Of a DNA stretch of 5,871 nucleotides, positions 1-5,871 are shown piece by piece. A model generated the notes under the pieces. The model saw nothing but the letters and a program-made list of their open reading frames with translations, was not told where the DNA came from and made no database searches. Source of the stretch: Bacteroidales bacterium. Its GTDB lineage: Bacteria; Bacteroidota; Bacteroidia; Bacteroidales; B18-G4. The translations under genes and the position numbers were made by a program. Where the stretch lies: assembly GCA_023145125.1 (NCBI GenBank), contig JAGLEK010000007.1, positions 1-5,871 of the forward strand, read 5' to 3'. The first letter of the stretch is position 1. Every line of letters starts with the position of its first letter.

Positions 1-18
1 ATCTTCGACCAGCCCGGC

Positions 19-1533
19 TTAATTTTGATCATAATATTGATCTATGTGTTCCTGCCTGAGTTCAATGGTTTTTATCAGCTTGATATCTTCCGCAGAGGTA
101 CCGATCAGTATCTTGTATTTGCCCGGATCGATGGTCCGGCTGCTGCTTTCAGCATCATAGTATTCAAATGAGTTGTATGGTATCGATATGGCTACCGTTT
201 TCTTCTGCCCGGGAAAGAGGGTGACCATTTTAAAGGCTTTAAGATCCTTTTCAGCTACCCCCGCATCGCTTTCAGGATTCCGGACATAAAGCTGCAGGGT
301 TTCCGTGCCTGCCCTGTCACCCACATTGCGGATCTCGACGGTGGCTGTCCATCCGCTGCCGTCGCGGCTTCGTTTCATCATCAGCTTGCCGATCCCGAAA
401 GTAGTGTATGACAAGCCATGGCCAAAGGGAAAGCGGGCATCGAAATTCTGGTTTTCATTCATGGCCCAGGTAAAAGGCAGTTTTCCATCCGGGTTAATCT
501 GTCCGAACAACACTTCTGCGATCGTAGTACCGCTTTCCTGTTTCGGTGTCCATGCCTGAATGATGGAGGGGATGTCGAAGGCCCATTCTTCAATGTCTAC
601 GGCAGAACCCGTTTGTAAAACGACAATGGTATTCGGATTGGCATTATAGACTTCCCTGATCAGCTTTGATTGTTCGGGGATGATCTTGCTAATGGAAATG
701 CCGCCATCAGGCTCATAGATAAATGCTTGCTCTACAAAATATACGACCACATCGGCCCGGCGGGCTTTTTCTACGGCTTCCTGTATGAGGAATTCTTTCA
801 AGTATTCGAAACCAAATTTGACCAGGGACGGACCTCCGTCAGAGAAATAGTCGATCTGCAGATTATATGATCCTCCCTTCTCAATATTTATCCAGGCAGA
901 ATCGATGCGGACAGGACCTGCTTCCCAGGCATCTATTATCAGTTTGCCATCGAGATACAGCCGGCATCCATCATTATGAATCAGTTTCACCTTAATGGGC
1001 CCATGCTGCGGGATGAGTGTACCATCCCAGCTGACGGAGAAGGCTGAAGAATCAATTTGAGGATAAGGGATGTCGTTCCCCCAGTAGAAATCGATCTGTT
1101 TGTCGGTAACGAATTTTGCCGGTGTTCCCGAGGCCTTCAGGTTATTATAGTACTTGGCCGAAAAACCATTCACTCCCTGTCCAATATATACAACAGAGGA
1201 GTCGATTGCCTTAATATCGTTCATCTTATTTACTCCGGGGACGGAATAGATAAATATGCTATCGCCCAGTAGCTTTTCAACATCCTCGTACTTTGCCCCG
1301 ATCAAGGCAATGGAGTTGATCTGTCCGGCATCCAGAGGAAGGAAGCCACCGTGGTTTTTTAATAATACAAGTTCTCCGGTAGCATCCATGAATTCAAATA
1401 CAGTTTCATCGGTTACAGCTGTATATATACCATCATTAGTATCATTGGGTTGCAAGCCGATATCCTGTGCCTGGAGCAGGCATGGAAATAAAAGAAAGAA
1501 TACAGGGATGCAATGCGCAAAAAGTTTCATCAT
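19..1533 (-). CDS. Secreted barrel-less GH3-like protein (GH3 C-terminal domain with PA14 insert and FnIII-like domain)
   Basis: Numbering is from the upstream ATG at 1569. I prefer the start at M13 (1533) or M14 (1530), because a compact signal peptide begins there (MMK, a hydrophobic stretch, cleavage near LLQA/Q at residue 34). Next come the first part of the GH3 C-terminal alpha/beta domain (about 55-130, with ELVLLKNHGGFLPLD), a PA14 domain inserted as in PA14-type beta-glucosidases (about 133-256), the second part of that domain (about 260-390, with ADVVVYFV, TGSAVDIEEW and FPFGHGLSYTTF), and an FnIII-like domain (about 408-492). A normal enzyme of this type has an N-terminal barrel of about 300 residues carrying the Asp nucleophile; here it is absent, and the next gene upstream is an unrelated transporter. 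The loop that normally reads EGYDR, holding the acid/base Glu, reads DGGIS (288-292). I infer a non-catalytic, secreted carbohydrate-binding protein, or half of a split enzyme. The domain call is firm; the function is unknown. Confidence 0.88.
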   Translation of the reverse strand: MMKLFAHCIPVFFLLFPCLLQAQDIGLQPNDTNDGIYTAVTDETVFEFMDATGELVLLKNHGGFLPLDAGQINSIALIGAKYEDVEKLLGDSIFIYSVPGVNKMNDIKAIDSSVVYIGQGVNGFSAKYYNNLKASGTPAKFVTDKQIDFYWGNDIPYPQIDSSAFSVSWDGTLIPQHGPIKVKLIHNDGCRLYLDGKLIIDAWEAGPVRIDSAWINIEKGGSYNLQIDYFSDGGPSLVKFGFEYLKEFLIQEAVEKARRADVVVYFVEQAFIYEPDGGISISKIIPEQSKLIREVYNANPNTIVVLQTGSAVDIEEWAFDIPSIIQAWTPKQESGTTIAEVLFGQINPDGKLPFTWAMNENQNFDARFPFGHGLSYTTFGIGKLMMKRSRDGSGWTATVEIRNVGDRAGTETLQLYVRNPESDAGVAEKDLKAFKMVTLFPGQKKTVAISIPYNSFEYYDAESSSRTIDPGKYKILIGTSAEDIKLIKTIELRQEHIDQYYDQN

Positions 1534-1578
1534 ATCGTATTTACTTATCAGGGCGTAGTTAAAACGCATTTTCCGCCA

Positions 1579-1610
1579 TAAAATTACAGTTTTTGTGTGA
1601 GAGAATGAAA
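1579..1610 (-). promoter_or_regulatory. Possible Bacteroidota-type promoter for the GH3-like gene
   Basis: On the minus strand TAATTTTA (1579-1586) matches seven of eight positions of the TAnnTTTG -7 element, and TTTC (1607-1610) lies 20 bases upstream where a TTTG -33 element would sit. Transcription would begin near 1572, almost at the upstream ATG (1569). That favours translation from 1533 or 1530, with a leader of about 40 bases. AT-rich gaps give such matches by chance, so this is weak. Confidence 0.25.
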
Positions 1611-1626
1611 GGAAGTATTTTCAGGA

Positions 1627-2520
1627 TCAGCACTTTCCTTTTCTGAGCGAACAATATTGGGCTACCAATATGCCAAGCAACATCAGTCCGCAACCCAGTA
1701 TCTCCCGGTTCCCCAGTTGTTCATTGAGCACCAGCCATCCGCCAATGGCAGCAAAAACTGCTTCAAGGCTGAGAATAATAGCAGCATGTGCCGGAGGGGC
1801 CTTTTTCTGCGCGATGACCTGCAGTGTATAGGCTATTCCAACAGATAAAATGCCCCCGTAAAGAATGGGAATTGTCGCCTGAATGATCCCCTCGAGGGTA
1901 TTTGTTTCCACGGCCAGTGCCACAATGATGCTCAGCACCGAACACACCAGGTACTGTATCAAAGCCAGCTTGAGGGCATTCACTTTTGGCGACATCACCC
2001 CGATGATCACCACATGTGCAGCCCAGAATACGGCTCCGAACAGGACCAGCATGTCACCGAATACAAGGGTAAAGCTTTCTGTGACACTCAGGAAATACAA
2101 ACCAAGCAAAGCAAGTATAGCAGCAATCCACACCGTGAAGTGTGGGAATTGCTTTCGAAATAATCCCAAAATAGGGACGAACACAACATATAGGCCGGTG
2201 ATAAATCCGGCATTCCCGGCGGTGGTGTATACCAGGCCGTATTGCTGCAGTGTAGCACCGCCGAATACGGTGAGGCCGAGGATCATTCCGCCATAAATTA
2301 AATATTTGCTGCCAGCTGTTGGCTGTTGGCTGGTTGGCTGCTTAGTTTTTGATAAGAATATGAATGGGAGGATGACCATCGCCCCCAGGGCAAAGCGAAT
2401 GCCGTTGAAGATGAACGGCCCTACATAGTCCATGCCCATGCGTTGGAAAACGAATGCCAGGCCCCAGATTAATGAGGTCAATAATAGAAGACTATCCGAA
2501 CGGAGGGCGGTCTGTTTCAT
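1627..2520 (-). CDS. EamA/DMT-superfamily inner-membrane transporter
   Basis: This 297-residue protein has the usual length and layout of the drug/metabolite transporter superfamily: two tandem EamA repeats (about 10-145 and 153-290), each of about five membrane helices, giving ten in all. Recognisable stretches are the first helix (SLLLLTSLIWGLAFVFQRMG), the region around GNAGFITGLYVVFVPILG (102-119), and the typical end of the second repeat, LEAVFAAIGGWLVLNEQLG (252-270), followed by a last helix and a short basic tail. The substrate cannot be predicted; family members export amino acids, sugars or metabolites, or are uncharacterised. One oddity is the loop between helices 2 and 3 (about 57-72), which contains a Gln/Pro/Thr-rich insert encoded by a short tandem repeat. 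The gene lies about 90 bases after the hexosaminidase gene, with its own possible promoter, so it need not share its function. Start ATG and stop TGA were verified on the sequence. Confidence 0.93.
   Translation of the reverse strand: MKQTALRSDSLLLLTSLIWGLAFVFQRMGMDYVGPFIFNGIRFALGAMVILPFIFLSKTKQPTSQQPTAGSKYLIYGGMILGLTVFGGATLQQYGLVYTTAGNAGFITGLYVVFVPILGLFRKQFPHFTVWIAAILALLGLYFLSVTESFTLVFGDMLVLFGAVFWAAHVVIIGVMSPKVNALKLALIQYLVCSVLSIIVALAVETNTLEGIIQATIPILYGGILSVGIAYTLQVIAQKKAPPAHAAIILSLEAVFAAIGGWLVLNEQLGNREILGCGLMLLGILVAQYCSLRKGKC
2315..2340 (-). repeat. Heptamer tandem repeat (CAGCCAA units) inside the EamA coding sequence
   Basis: Read on the minus strand, this stretch is three copies of CAGCCAA plus a partial fourth, with one extra C after the first unit. 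It is translated in frame as QPTSQQPTA in the predicted loop between membrane helices 2 and 3. Low-complexity heptamers of this kind are more usual in intergenic DNA. The repeat itself is directly visible; its origin by slippage or insertion is inferred. Confidence 0.75.
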
Positions 2521-2541
2521 TAATAAATTTCAAATTTCACC

Positions 2542-2565
2542 CCTCGGCTTCGCTCAGGATGACAG
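2542..2565. repeat. Dispersed REP-like repeat with CTTCGCTCAGGATGACA core
   Basis: The core CTTCGCTCAGGATGACA, with flanking CCTCGG and GG, matches from memory a short imperfectly palindromic sequence seen repeatedly in intergenic DNA of many unrelated bacteria, including Bacteroidota. On the minus strand it can fold into only a small imperfect hairpin (CCT, mismatch, GC-GAA-GC, mismatch, AGG). Only one copy is present here, so its repetitive nature is prior knowledge and not shown by this window. Confidence 0.5.
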
Positions 2566-2574
2566 GTTTCATAT

Positions 2575-2595
2575 TACTAACTCCAAACTTCAAAC
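2575..2595 (-). repeat. Degenerate heptamer repeat (GTTTGRA units)
   Basis: On the minus strand the spacer reads GTTTGAA, GTTTGGA, GTTAGTA: three consecutive seven-base units, the last diverged. The first unit overlaps the proposed -7 promoter element. The seven-base period matches that of the CAGCCAA repeat inside the EamA gene. The array is short, so chance is possible. Confidence 0.4.
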
Positions 2596-2621
2596 ATATT
2601 CACCTTCAGACACTACTCAAT
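2591..2621 (-). promoter_or_regulatory. Possible Bacteroidota-type promoter for the EamA gene
   Basis: On the minus strand TATGTTTG (2591-2598) is a perfect match to the TAnnTTTG -7 consensus of Bacteroidota housekeeping promoters. ATTG (2618-2621), 19 bases upstream, matches three of four positions of the -33 TTTG element. The -33 part lies inside the last codons of the hexosaminidase gene. Transcription would start near 2585, giving a leader of about 65 bases that includes the dispersed repeat. Confidence 0.42.
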
Positions 2622-4931
2622 CACCACCTCATCAATAAATACCCATGAAGGGCCTCCGGCTCCCGGATGCCAGTCGGGGCATGGGCCCGGATTTTTGGCA
2701 ATGATCTTCACATACCTGGCCTTCAGATCGGTGTAGGCCCTGCCAAAGTCCCTGACCATGGCTTCTTTTCTTTCCTGTGGAACAGCGTTCAGGAATTCTC
2801 CCATGTTCCTGTATTCCCCATCTTCTGTATCCGAAACAAGGTAGCTGATCTTTGATGGAAGGAATATCCATGTGGTTATATTTTGCAGAAATCTTACACT
2901 GATCACTTTTATTTCAGTGATCTCTCCGAGATCGATCACTATTTCTATGTCATCACCACTGAATCCCTGCCAGTTTCCGTCTCCGTAATGTACCGAACCA
3001 CTGATGCCATTGACCAGTCCCTGCTCACCGCCGGCTTCATACCTTTCGCTGTATTTATGCTTATAAGAAACCGGCTTTCCTACCCCTTTATGAAGATTGA
3101 TCTTTCGTGCCGAAACATGTCCTTTCATAATGCCATCGACAAAGGTCCGTGCCTTGATGCCGGCTGAAGCTTCAAGTTTAAAAAGGGTATCATAAACCAG
3201 GGCATCATCTCCGGGTTCACTACCATCGAGCGTATAACGGATCTCCGCATTGGGGATCTCGGTTTCCATGCTTATCATGAGAGCGCCGGCTTGCTCGTCA
3301 TATTCTGGTGCTATTTCTACAGCAAAAATGGCATCACAATAGTTCACATCCAATATTTCAAGGCGAATCAGATGATTCTCCAGCTTTTTGATGAAACGCT
3401 CCCAGTCAATTCTTCTTTCTATCGACCAATCGACCTCTGCCAGGGCTATCATCCTTGGTACGGCCATATATTCAGCATACTCCGCTGTGGCAATATATTC
3501 AGTCCATACATTGCCCTGGGCTCCCAGGATATGCTTCTGCTCGGCATCATTAAGTACTGCGGGGACAGGATTATAATGATAAACATCTTTAAGGCTGGTA
3601 AAGCCGCCGATGGCCTTAGGTTGCGTGGCCGGATCTGCCTGATAATGGTCGAAATAGCAGAAATCCCCCGGGGTCATCACCACATCGTGGCCCATCTGTG
3701 CAGCTTCTATTCCTCCTTCTTCACCACGCCACGACATAACAGTTGCCTCGGGGGCAAGTCCGCCTTCAAGTATCTCGTCCCAGCCAATGAGTTTCCTTCC
3801 ATGCTCATTCAGGAAGCTTTCCATGCGCTTGATAAAATAGCTTTGCAATTCATTTTCATCGGCAAGCCCTTCCTTACGGATCCTTGCCTGGCATTTCCTG
3901 CATTTCTCCCATCGGTCTTTAGGAACCTCATCACCCCCGATATGAATATATTCCCCGGGGAAAAGCTCCATCACTTCCAGTAATACGTTTTCAAGAAACT
4001 CAAAGGTCTTTTCATTGCCTGCGCAGTACACATCTTTCTTCACACCCCATATCGTAGCCACCTCAAATGGCCCTCCAGTACAGCTCAGTTCGGGATAAGC
4101 AGCGAGTGCTGCCACACTATGGCCGGGCATTTCAATTTCCGGTACTATGGTGATCTGCCTTTGGGCGGCATATTCAACGATCTCGCGGATATCGTCCTGG
4201 GTATAATACCCTCCGTAAACACTTCCGTCAGGCTCCGTTCTCCAGGCCGAGACCTCTGTAAGCTCGGGGTATTTTTTTATCTCTATCCTCCACCCCTGGT
4301 CTTCGGTGAGGTGCCAGTGAAAAACGTTCATCTTGTACATGGCCATCAGGTCCAGGTATTTTTTGATGAACTCCTTGGGGAAAAAGTGCCTGCATACGTC
4401 CAGGTGCATCCCCCTCCATTCAAAGCGCGGGTAGTCGTAGATATTGGTCGAAGGTATTTCAAGTTCTATGTCTTCAACCACATTATCACTCATAATATCT
4501 GGCGGAAGAAGTTGAAGCAAGGTTTGTATACCATAAAAAAGCCCGGTTGAGCTATTCGACTGCAATACTATTGAGCTTTCCCCTGAAACTTCCAGTTTAT
4601 AGGCTCCCTCATCCCAGGCAGTATCTGCGTTGAAGGTGGTGATGACAATATCACCCGAAAAACTGGTTACATCCTCGTCGTCCCTGATCTCCAGCCTGTA
4701 TCCTGCTGCCCGTTCCAGATAATCATTGAAATATTCACAAATGGCCACAACCTCCGCCTGGTCTGTCTGTGTAATGATCCGTGTATCCGGACCGATCTCA
4801 AATGATCCCGGCATTACATAGGCTCTGGCCGGCTGCGGAATGATGTTAATATCAGAGTTGGATGGGGGGTTGCAGGTGGTCAAGAACATAAAACCTGCAA
4901 TAAGTAATACAATTTGCCTGGATTTCATCAT
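2613..4931 (-). CDS. GH20 beta-N-acetylhexosaminidase, lipoprotein with C-terminal discoidin-like domain
   Basis: An exo-acting enzyme that removes terminal beta-linked GlcNAc or GalNAc from glycans by substrate-assisted catalysis. From ATG 4931 (772 residues), a lipoprotein signal ends in FLTTC, with lipidated Cys at 20. Next come a GH20b N-terminal domain (about 27-155, INIIPQP to the GIQTLLQLLP helix) and the GH20 barrel (about 160-505) with EWRGMHLDV, NVFHWHLTEDQGWRIEIKKY and the catalytic Asp-Glu pair of HIGGDE (D334, E335). Trp-bearing segments VMSWRG and GNVWTEY follow. Beyond these lie a CHB_HEX-type beta domain (about 548-612, IRYTLDGSEPGDD) and an F5/8 type C-like module (about 625-772) ending WVFIDEVVIE, probably for glycan binding. 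A GTG at 4961 in the same frame would overlap the previous gene by 20 bases and add a poor n-region, so ATG 4931 or 4928 is favoured. The residues after the Cys (NPPSNSD) lack the acidic surface-export signature, so the protein may face the periplasm (inference). It lies 10 bases after the glycosylasparaginase gene. Confidence 0.95.
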   Translation of the reverse strand: MMKSRQIVLLIAGFMFLTTCNPPSNSDINIIPQPARAYVMPGSFEIGPDTRIITQTDQAEVVAICEYFNDYLERAAGYRLEIRDDEDVTSFSGDIVITTFNADTAWDEGAYKLEVSGESSIVLQSNSSTGLFYGIQTLLQLLPPDIMSDNVVEDIELEIPSTNIYDYPRFEWRGMHLDVCRHFFPKEFIKKYLDLMAMYKMNVFHWHLTEDQGWRIEIKKYPELTEVSAWRTEPDGSVYGGYYTQDDIREIVEYAAQRQITIVPEIEMPGHSVAALAAYPELSCTGGPFEVATIWGVKKDVYCAGNEKTFEFLENVLLEVMELFPGEYIHIGGDEVPKDRWEKCRKCQARIRKEGLADENELQSYFIKRMESFLNEHGRKLIGWDEILEGGLAPEATVMSWRGEEGGIEAAQMGHDVVMTPGDFCYFDHYQADPATQPKAIGGFTSLKDVYHYNPVPAVLNDAEQKHILGAQGNVWTEYIATAEYAEYMAVPRMIALAEVDWSIERRIDWERFIKKLENHLIRLEILDVNYCDAIFAVEIAPEYDEQAGALMISMETEIPNAEIRYTLDGSEPGDDALVYDTLFKLEASAGIKARTFVDGIMKGHVSARKINLHKGVGKPVSYKHKYSERYEAGGEQGLVNGISGSVHYGDGNWQGFSGDDIEIVIDLGEITEIKVISVRFLQNITTWIFLPSKISYLVSDTEDGEYRNMGEFLNAVPQERKEAMVRDFGRAYTDLKARYVKIIAKNPGPCPDWHPGAGGPSWVFIDEVVIE

Positions 4932-4941
4932 GATGCTTTTT

Positions 4942-5871
4942 TTATTTGATGTAATATTCACTGTCGATCAATTCAAATTTTCCATCCCTGAAAAGGGCAT
5001 AGTTAAAGCCCTTTTGGATAGCGTATGCACCGGTTTCCCCGGCTTTATTCACTGCGAGGTATCCGATCTGGAAGTTCTTATAATCGGGTATTTTCTGCAC
5101 GATACGTTTGATCCCTTCCTCACAGGCTTCCCGTGGTGAGTATCCGTTCCGCATGAGTTCAACGAGCAGAAAAGAGCCAAGGGTTTTCAGCACAAGCTCA
5201 CCCATCCCTGTGGCGGTGGCAGCGCCAACTTCATCGTCGGCATAAAGGCCGGCCCCTATCACTGGTGAATCCCCTACCCGGCCGTGCATCTTATATCCAA
5301 GGCCTGAGGTAGTGCATGCACCTGCAATATGATTGGCTTTATCGATGGCCAGCATCCCGATGGTGTCATGGTTCTCGATATTTATCACAGGTTCATATTC
5401 CGACCTGATCAGCCATTCCTCCCAGGCCTTTTTTGCCTTTTCGGTGAGCAGGTTTTCTTTCATAAAGCCATTTTTCAATGCAAACTGCAGCGCCCCTTCA
5501 CCGGAAAGTATAACGTGAGGAGTCTTGTCCATTACCAACCTTGCAACAGATACAGGATGCATGATATGCTCAAGGAATGTGACCGAGCCACACTCACCAT
5601 TCCCTTTCATGATGGAAGCATCAAGGGTTACATGCCCATCGCGGTCGGGTATCCCTCCATAGCCGACACTCATATTATTTGGATCGGCCTCCGGCACCCG
5701 TACACCCTGCTCCACCGCATCGAGTGCAGAGCCTCCGCCCTCAAGCACTTTCCAGGCAGCTTCGTTTGCTTCATAGCCATGATTCCAGGTAGAAATTACC
5801 ATGGGAATATTACCTTTAACAGGAAAAACTGCATTCCCGGCCTTAAGCTTGTCCAGCCACGCTGGAATGGC
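4942..5871 (-). CDS. N4-(beta-N-acetylglucosaminyl)-L-asparaginase (glycosylasparaginase), 5' end outside window
   Basis: Cleaves the GlcNAc-Asn bond of N-glycopeptides, releasing aspartate and 1-amino-GlcNAc. It is an Ntn-hydrolase that splits itself into two chains. Counting from the Met at 5802, the self-cleavage site is in NIENHDTIGM, between D146 and T147, with T147 the new N-terminal nucleophile. Substrate-contact residues known from the Flavobacterium enzyme (W11, T170, R180, D183) align by eye at a constant offset of 5 as W6, T165, R175 and D178 (HGRVGDSP). GYGGIPDRDGHVTLDA and GAATATGMGE are further hallmarks. The reading frame stays open from 5802 to the window edge (AIPAWLDKLKAGNAVFPVKG), so the Met at 5802 is internal and the true start lies to the right. 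The missing part is probably an export signal. The stop is 10 bases before the hexosaminidase ATG, suggesting one operon for glycoprotein breakdown. An L-asparaginase or isoaspartyl peptidase of the same fold is less likely given these residues. Confidence 0.95.
   Translation of the reverse strand, partial: AIPAWLDKLKAGNAVFPVKGNIPMVISTWNHGYEANEAAWKVLEGGGSALDAVEQGVRVPEADPNNMSVGYGGIPDRDGHVTLDASIMKGNGECGSVTFLEHIMHPVSVARLVMDKTPHVILSGEGALQFALKNGFMKENLLTEKAKKAWEEWLIRSEYEPVINIENHDTIGMLAIDKANHIAGACTTSGLGYKMHGRVGDSPVIGAGLYADDEVGAATATGMGELVLKTLGSFLLVELMRNGYSPREACEEGIKRIVQKIPDYKNFQIGYLAVNKAGETGAYAIQKGFNYALFRDGKFELIDSEYYIK

Larger units (their letters stand above)
2521..2612. other. Repeat-rich intergenic spacer between hexosaminidase and EamA genes
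   Basis: This 92-base spacer holds, from left to right, an AT-rich leader next to the EamA start (AAATTT-type direct repeats), a REP-like repeat core (2542-2565), a three-unit heptamer repeat (2575-2595) and the -7 element of a possible promoter (2591-2598). No hairpin with a T-tract is visible that would act as a clear intrinsic terminator for the hexosaminidase transcript. Confidence 0.7.

Noticed and set aside
1534..1569. ATG at 1569 as the start of the GH3-like protein
   Set aside because: It adds twelve residues before a good signal peptide and would leave almost no leader after the possible promoter. It cannot be fully excluded.
19..1569. The GH3-like gene as a frameshifted pseudogene
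   Set aside because: The frame is open through signal peptide, C-domain, PA14 and FnIII-like domain, and the gap before it is far too short to hold a broken barrel.
1608..1641. Inverted repeat AAAGGAAGT / ACTTTCCTTT around the EamA stop codon as a possible terminator
   Set aside because: The stem is AT-rich with a bulge and a 15-base loop, and no T-tract follows on the minus strand, so it is a poor intrinsic terminator.
1883..2296. A 137-residue plus-strand open frame opposite the EamA gene
   Set aside because: It is antisense to a clear membrane protein gene, and its sequence shows no family resemblance.
3291..3983. A 230-residue plus-strand open frame opposite the GH20 catalytic barrel
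   Set aside because: It lies wholly antisense to the well-supported hexosaminidase, has no recognisable domain, and its composition looks like an antisense reading of a conserved coding region.
4119..4550. A 143-residue plus-strand open frame opposite the hexosaminidase N-terminal half
   Set aside because: It is a shadow of the GH20 gene with no domain and no promoter-like context of its own.
4932..4961. GTG at 4961 as the hexosaminidase start
   Set aside because: It would overlap the glycosylasparaginase gene by 20 bases and place ten extra residues before a lipoprotein signal that is complete from the ATG at 4931 or 4928.

Overview
The window looks like a piece of a Bacteroidota (Bacteroidetes) chromosome, probably an uncultured or environmental Bacteroidales-like lineage. 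The support is as follows. All four genes lie on the minus strand, and none of the chosen start codons has a clear Shine-Dalgarno sequence. There are TAnnTTTG-type (-7) promoter elements. There is a lipoprotein-type exo-hexosaminidase with a C-terminal discoidin-like module. The glycosylasparaginase closely resembles, from memory, the crystallised enzyme of Flavobacterium (Elizabethkingia) meningosepticum. No RNA gene, insertion sequence, CRISPR array or phage gene was seen.

In transcription order (high to low coordinates) the window reads as follows. (1) The main body of an aspartylglucosaminidase / glycosylasparaginase, whose 5' end lies beyond the right edge. (2) About 10 bases later, a GH20 beta-N-acetylhexosaminidase lipoprotein, almost certainly co-transcribed. 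(3) A roughly 90-base gap that holds a dispersed repeat, a heptamer-type repeat and a plausible promoter. (4) A 10-TM EamA/DMT-family transporter with a repeat-derived insert in one loop. (5) A short gap with a possible promoter. (6) A secreted protein built from the non-catalytic C-terminal half of a PA14-type GH3 beta-glucosidase, ending 18 bases from the left edge.

The first two genes make biochemical sense together. The hexosaminidase removes terminal beta-GlcNAc/GalNAc residues, and the glycosylasparaginase cleaves the GlcNAc-Asn linkage left on trimmed peptides, so the pair suits breakdown of N-glycoproteins or glycopeptides in the envelope. The EamA transporter has no predictable substrate and may be unrelated. 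The GH3-like protein is the most unusual item. It has a signal peptide fused directly to the GH3 C-terminal domain, PA14 insert and FnIII-like domain. It has no (beta/alpha)8 barrel, hence no nucleophile, and its acid/base loop is degenerate. It is either a non-catalytic carbohydrate-binding or scaffold protein, or half of a split enzyme whose other half lies outside this window. No wholly new system is evident; the rest is ordinary Bacteroidota glycan metabolism.
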